Assembly (NCBI GenBank): GCA_030630315.1
Contig: DAOVNI010000058.1
Coordinates: forward strand, 1-8,036
Length of the DNA stretch: 8,036 bases
DNA from: Phycisphaerae bacterium
GTDB taxonomy: Bacteria > Planctomycetota > Phycisphaerae > Sedimentisphaerales > Anaerobacaceae
Direction: 5' to 3'
The notes under the pieces were generated by a model. The model worked only from the letters and a program-made list of their open reading frames with translations. It searched no databases and was not told the origin of the DNA. Of this stretch, positions 4,804 through 8,036 are shown piece by piece. The translations under genes and the position numbers were made by a program. Each line of letters starts with the position of its first letter. Position 1 is the stretch's first letter.

Positions 4804-6900
4804 ATGAGTAACTACATAGTTCTGGTAAAACAGGTCCCCGACGTAACGCAAATCACCGACAATGCGTTCGACCTCGAAACCGGCACGCTCATCCGCAGCC
4901 GGCTGGCAAGCGTAATCAACGAGCTGGACTCACAGGCACTGGCTTTTGCAAATCAGATGAGGCGGGACAGCGGTGACAAGAACGGCAAAATCATTGCCTT
5001 AACTATGGGACCGCCGATGGCCGAAGAGGTCCTGCGATACGGGCTAAGCCGATGTGCCGATACGGTTGTGCTGCTGACCGACAGAACTCTGGCCGGAGCG
5101 GATACCGTGGCAACGGCAAATCCCTTAGCATTTGCCGTCAGGAAAATAGTCAGAGAAATTCTTAAAGAAGACGGCGATTATTATGTGGTTTGCGGGATGC
5201 AGTCGGTGGACGGCGACACGGCCCAGGTGCCGCCGCAAATTGCTGAAGAGCTGGGTCTGCCCTGCATAGCTTATGTCACCAGGGCCGAATTCAAGAACAA
5301 GCGGTTCGAATTCACGCGCATTATCAGCGGCGGCAGCCAGGTGGTTGCCGCCAGGAAGCTGCCGGCGGTAATAACCGTTGCCAAATATGAATACCCTGTG
5401 TTTGCAACATTTGCAGCAACGCGACAGGCGAGCAGGATGGAAATTATTCGCTGGGGCAGCGATGACATTAAAGCCACGCACATTGGTGTTACCGGCTCGA
5501 AGACGAGTGTAATACGGGTTTTTCCGCCGGGCAAAACCACCAGAAAATGCGAGCAGGTCGGCGATGCAAAAGCATTAGCCGGGCTGCTTGTTGACCAATT
5601 CAAGAGCGGCGGCGCCAAGGCCGATGAGGACGCCGATGCTCAAACAAGTCGCTACATTTTGCCCGGCAAGCGGGCGAGTTTGTTTGACAGAAGCTTCGAG
5701 GGGACAAAGAAGGAAAAAGAGGATTTTGAGATTTTAGCCGCCAAGCTCAGGGAGCTCGGCATTACCGAGATAGGTGAGATTGATGATGCGAATAAGGAAA
5801 AGATTCTTGCTGCGGCAGGTGAGCATTTCCATAAGAAGGCATTGGAGGATATGATAAACGGTTTGCAGTTGACCGAACCGAGCTATGAGGGCGAGGTCTG
5901 GGTCGTCGCCGAGCACAGCGATGGTGCGGTACATCCGGCGACGTTCGAGCTTATCGGCAAGGCACGTGCGCTTGCAGATTCTCTGGAAACCAAAGTAGGT
6001 GTCGCAGTAGCCGGCTACGAGGCCGAGCCAATGGCAAAAGAATTAATCGCCGCCGGCGCAGACAACATCTACATCATCAATGATAAACTGCTCAGCGTAT
6101 TTGACCCGGCTGCGCATCGCAAAGCCATTGCCGATGCAATAAGCACGTACTGGCCACAAATCGTTCTCTATGCCGCAACTCCACAAGGCAGAATGCTGGC
6201 GCCGATGGTCTCATACAGAGTCGGCTGCGGACTGACTGCCGACTGCACCGGACTGGATATCAAGGACAGTTCACGAAAAAGCCTGATAGGGATTCTGCTG
6301 CAGACCCGTCCGGCACTGGGCGGCAACGTTATGGCTACTATCTGCACGAAAAATTCAGAGGCCCAGATGGCTACGGCAAGGCCGGGCGTTATGAAGAGAC
6401 TCCCCGCCGATGAGTCAAGAACGGGCAAAGTCATCAAACACAAGGTCGAGCTTTCCGAAGACGATGTTAGTCTGAAAATTATAAAAACAGAGCTGGGCAC
6501 TGGTGAGGTGAACTTTGGTGCCGACGTGGTTGTCAGCGGCGGTAAGGGTATGCAGAACCGGGACAGCTACGAACGGCTGGTAGGTTCACTTTGTGATGGC
6601 TTACGTAAAAAGTTGGGTACGGAGGTCGAAAGAGGCGCTTCGCGTGCAGCGGTGGAGCAGGGCTTTATCGAACGCGTGCACCAGGTCGGCCAAACCGGTA
6701 CTTCCATCGGGCCGAAAATTTACATTGCCCTGGGAATATCCGGTGCGATTCAGCATATGATAGGCATTGCAAACACCGAGACCATTATCGCCGTCAACAG
6801 CGACCCAAACGCACCGATATTCAAGCAGTGCGATTATTACATTGTCGGGAATGTTGAAGATACGGTACCGCAGTTGGTTCAGGCGTTGGAGGTGGAATAA
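4804..6900 (+). CDS. EtfB-EtfA fusion: electron transfer flavoprotein, both subunits in one chain
   Basis: ETF passes electrons from flavin or NADH-linked dehydrogenases to a quinone oxidoreductase; it is normally two proteins. Residues 1 to about 265 are the beta subunit (start IVLVKQVPD; nucleotide loop DGDTAQVPPQIAEELGLP at 136-153). About 364-698 are the alpha subunit, with SGGKGM (578-583), GASRAAV (611-617) and the FAD site VGQTGTSIGPKIYIALGISG (628-647). The DGDTAQV loop resembles bifurcating, NAD-linked ETFs more than AMP-binding ones, an inference from motif memory. The 95 or so residues between (266-360) are charged, lack cysteine and match no domain I know. Two usual lysines are missing: VGQTGK is VGQTGT, and INKD is VNSD. 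The ATG at 4804 has only a weak GAGA upstream. The quinone oxidoreductase gene follows at once. Confidence 0.95.
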   Translation: MSNYIVLVKQVPDVTQITDNAFDLETGTLIRSRLASVINELDSQALAFANQMRRDSGDKNGKIIALTMGPPMAEEVLRYGLSRCADTVVLLTDRTLAGADTVATANPLAFAVRKIVREILKEDGDYYVVCGMQSVDGDTAQVPPQIAEELGLPCIAYVTRAEFKNKRFEFTRIISGGSQVVAARKLPAVITVAKYEYPVFATFAATRQASRMEIIRWGSDDIKATHIGVTGSKTSVIRVFPPGKTTRKCEQVGDAKALAGLLVDQFKSGGAKADEDADAQTSRYILPGKRASLFDRSFEGTKKEKEDFEILAAKLRELGITEIGEIDDANKEKILAAAGEHFHKKALEDMINGLQLTEPSYEGEVWVVAEHSDGAVHPATFELIGKARALADSLETKVGVAVAGYEAEPMAKELIAAGADNIYIINDKLLSVFDPAAHRKAIADAISTYWPQIVLYAATPQGRMLAPMVSYRVGCGLTADCTGLDIKDSSRKSLIGILLQTRPALGGNVMATICTKNSEAQMATARPGVMKRLPADESRTGKVIKHKVELSEDDVSLKIIKTELGTGEVNFGADVVVSGGKGMQNRDSYERLVGSLCDGLRKKLGTEVERGASRAAVEQGFIERVHQVGQTGTSIGPKIYIALGISGAIQHMIGIANTETIIAVNSDPNAPIFKQCDYYIVGNVEDTVPQLVQALEVE
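6888..6895 (+). promoter_or_regulatory. Ribosome binding site inside the end of the ETF gene
   Basis: GGAGGTGG, close to the full anti-Shine-Dalgarno complement, lies in the last codons of the ETF gene and eight bases before the GTG at 6904. It decides this unusual start codon and indicates coupled translation. Confidence 0.85.
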
Positions 6901-6903
6901 AAA

Positions 6904-8036
6904 GTGCCAAGCAATAAAGACTACAATAAAGTATCGGTTCTGATAGTTGGCGCGGGGCCGGCCGGTCTGGCAAGTGCGATACAGCTCAAAGCCGAAAAGC
7001 CAGAGATTGACGTTTGCGTCATAGACAAAGCACCTGAGCTGGGCAATCATAATCTCTCCGGTGCGGTTTTAGAGGTTGAGGCGCTGCATAGACTGCTGGA
7101 TTCGGCTGCTGCCGGCTGGCAGGACAACGAAGCTGCAAAAGATGTATTAGCCAGGAAGGTTCACGAAGACGACGTGATGTTCTTTCTGGGAAAAAAGCTG
7201 GCATTTAACATTTTCTTTGTGATTAAGCTCGCAAAGATTTTTCGGCTCTCTGTCGGGCAAATGATACACAAAGGTGATTATATTGTATCGATAAGCAAGC
7301 TGACCAAGTGGCTGGGGCAGATTGCAAGGCAGCTCGGCGTCGAGGTGCTGACCGGTTTTGCCGCTGAAGATATCAATCTCGATGAATCCGCTGATAAGGC
7401 AACAGGTGTCAAACTCGTTGACCAGGGTCTTGATAAAGAGGGCAATAAACAGCCGAACTTCGTCGAAGGCGAAATCATAAACGCTGATTTTGTGGTGCTT
7501 GCAGAAGGATGCGATGGGCTTTTGACGGAAAATTTTATAGAAAAGGCAAAGCTGCAGAGGCAGTCTCCTCAGCTTTATTCAATAGGCGTAAAAGAGCTTA
7601 TAAAGGTAAGCAGCGAACAATACAAAAAATTCGGCGACACCCGTGTTGTTCACGCTATGGGCTATCCCTTATGGACCCCGGTCATTGGGCCGGGAATGTT
7701 CGGCGGCGGAATTATGTATCCGGCCGGTGACGAGCAAATTGCCGTGGGGATGATAGTCGGTGCCGATTGGAAATACTGCGACTTTAACCCGCAGGACGCC
7801 CTGACGAATTTCAAGAACCATCGCTTTGTAAAGAAATTTATAGATGGAGGCACGGTAGTAGAGGCAGGCGCAAAGATGATTCCCGAAGGCGGATATTACG
7901 CTATTCCAAGAGATGCAGAAACCGGCAGTATAGGCAAAGGCAACGTGATGATTCTGGGCGACAGCGCCGGGTTTGTAAATATGCTTAAGATTAAGGGGCT
8001 GCATAGTGCTATTGATTCGGGCATCCACGCGGCAAA
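6904..8036 (+). CDS. ETF:quinone oxidoreductase (FixC/ETF-QO family), 3' end outside the window
   Basis: The 377 residues seen are the flavoprotein part of a membrane-associated oxidoreductase that takes electrons from ETF and reduces quinone. Visible are the FAD-binding GAGPAG (16-21), NLSGAVLE (50-57), a GDYIVS segment matching the family (124-129), ADFVVLAEGCDG (194-205), and the quinone-site segment GFVNMLKIKGLHSAIDSG (356-373), close to the GFMNVPKIKGTHTAMKSG of ETF-QO. The chain has no stop and runs off the edge; a full ETF-QO has about 550 residues and a 4Fe-4S domain at the end, a FixC about 430 with a separate FixX ferredoxin, so the window cannot tell which. It starts with GTG three bases after the ETF stop codon and belongs to the same operon. 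Confidence 0.93.
   Translation, partial: MPSNKDYNKVSVLIVGAGPAGLASAIQLKAEKPEIDVCVIDKAPELGNHNLSGAVLEVEALHRLLDSAAAGWQDNEAAKDVLARKVHEDDVMFFLGKKLAFNIFFVIKLAKIFRLSVGQMIHKGDYIVSISKLTKWLGQIARQLGVEVLTGFAAEDINLDESADKATGVKLVDQGLDKEGNKQPNFVEGEIINADFVVLAEGCDGLLTENFIEKAKLQRQSPQLYSIGVKELIKVSSEQYKKFGDTRVVHAMGYPLWTPVIGPGMFGGGIMYPAGDEQIAVGMIVGADWKYCDFNPQDALTNFKNHRFVKKFIDGGTVVEAGAKMIPEGGYYAIPRDAETGSIGKGNVMILGDSAGFVNMLKIKGLHSAIDSGIHAA

Noticed and set aside
6601..7050. Long minus-strand open frames within the ETF and ETF-QO genes
   Set aside because: They overlap strongly supported genes and have no family motifs; they follow from the codon pattern of the real genes.

Overview
The window looks like bacterial chromosome from an anaerobic or facultative organism. 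Three traits suggest a member of the Planctomycetota (Phycisphaerae-like) or a related environmental lineage: a long sigma-70 protein with an added helix-turn-helix-rich N-terminus, intergenic regions full of short dispersed repeats, and a fused electron-transfer flavoprotein. That placement is inference; there is no rRNA or other phylogenetic marker here.

Left part (1-2525). The first 502 bases hold no gene I can support, but end in a perfect-consensus promoter placed so that transcription would begin at the ATG of a small MNT-type nucleotidyltransferase (503-796). This gene normally pairs with a HEPN toxin, of which at most a 12-codon remnant remains. Convergent to it, 7 bp away, is a long sigma-70 family factor (804-2525, minus strand). 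A GC-rich palindrome lies in frame within its N-terminal coding region.

Middle (2526-3813). A hicB-hicA toxin-antitoxin pair (2905-3388, plus strand) sits in A+T-rich DNA. Two nearly identical direct repeats of about 145 bp (2589-2733 and 3493-3639) flank it, so it looks like an inserted cassette. After it comes a cluster of hairpins, two of which look like terminators for the minus strand.

Right part (3774-8036). A corrinoid-binding methyl-carrier protein (3814-4440, minus strand) has its own terminator, a clear ribosome binding site and two overlapping palindromes in its leader. Divergent from it, behind a near-consensus promoter, is an operon for a fused EtfB-EtfA flavoprotein (4804-6900) and an ETF:quinone oxidoreductase (6904 to the window end, incomplete). 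The ribosome binding site of the second gene lies in the last codons of the first.

The right part suggests metabolism joining corrinoid methyl transfer with flavin-based electron delivery to quinone. The EtfB half carries a sequence resembling electron-bifurcating ETFs. No methyltransferase is present to fix the substrate. The strongest candidates for something undescribed are the repeat-bracketed hicBA cassette, the palindrome inside the sigma-factor gene and the ETF fusion with its unexplained linker.
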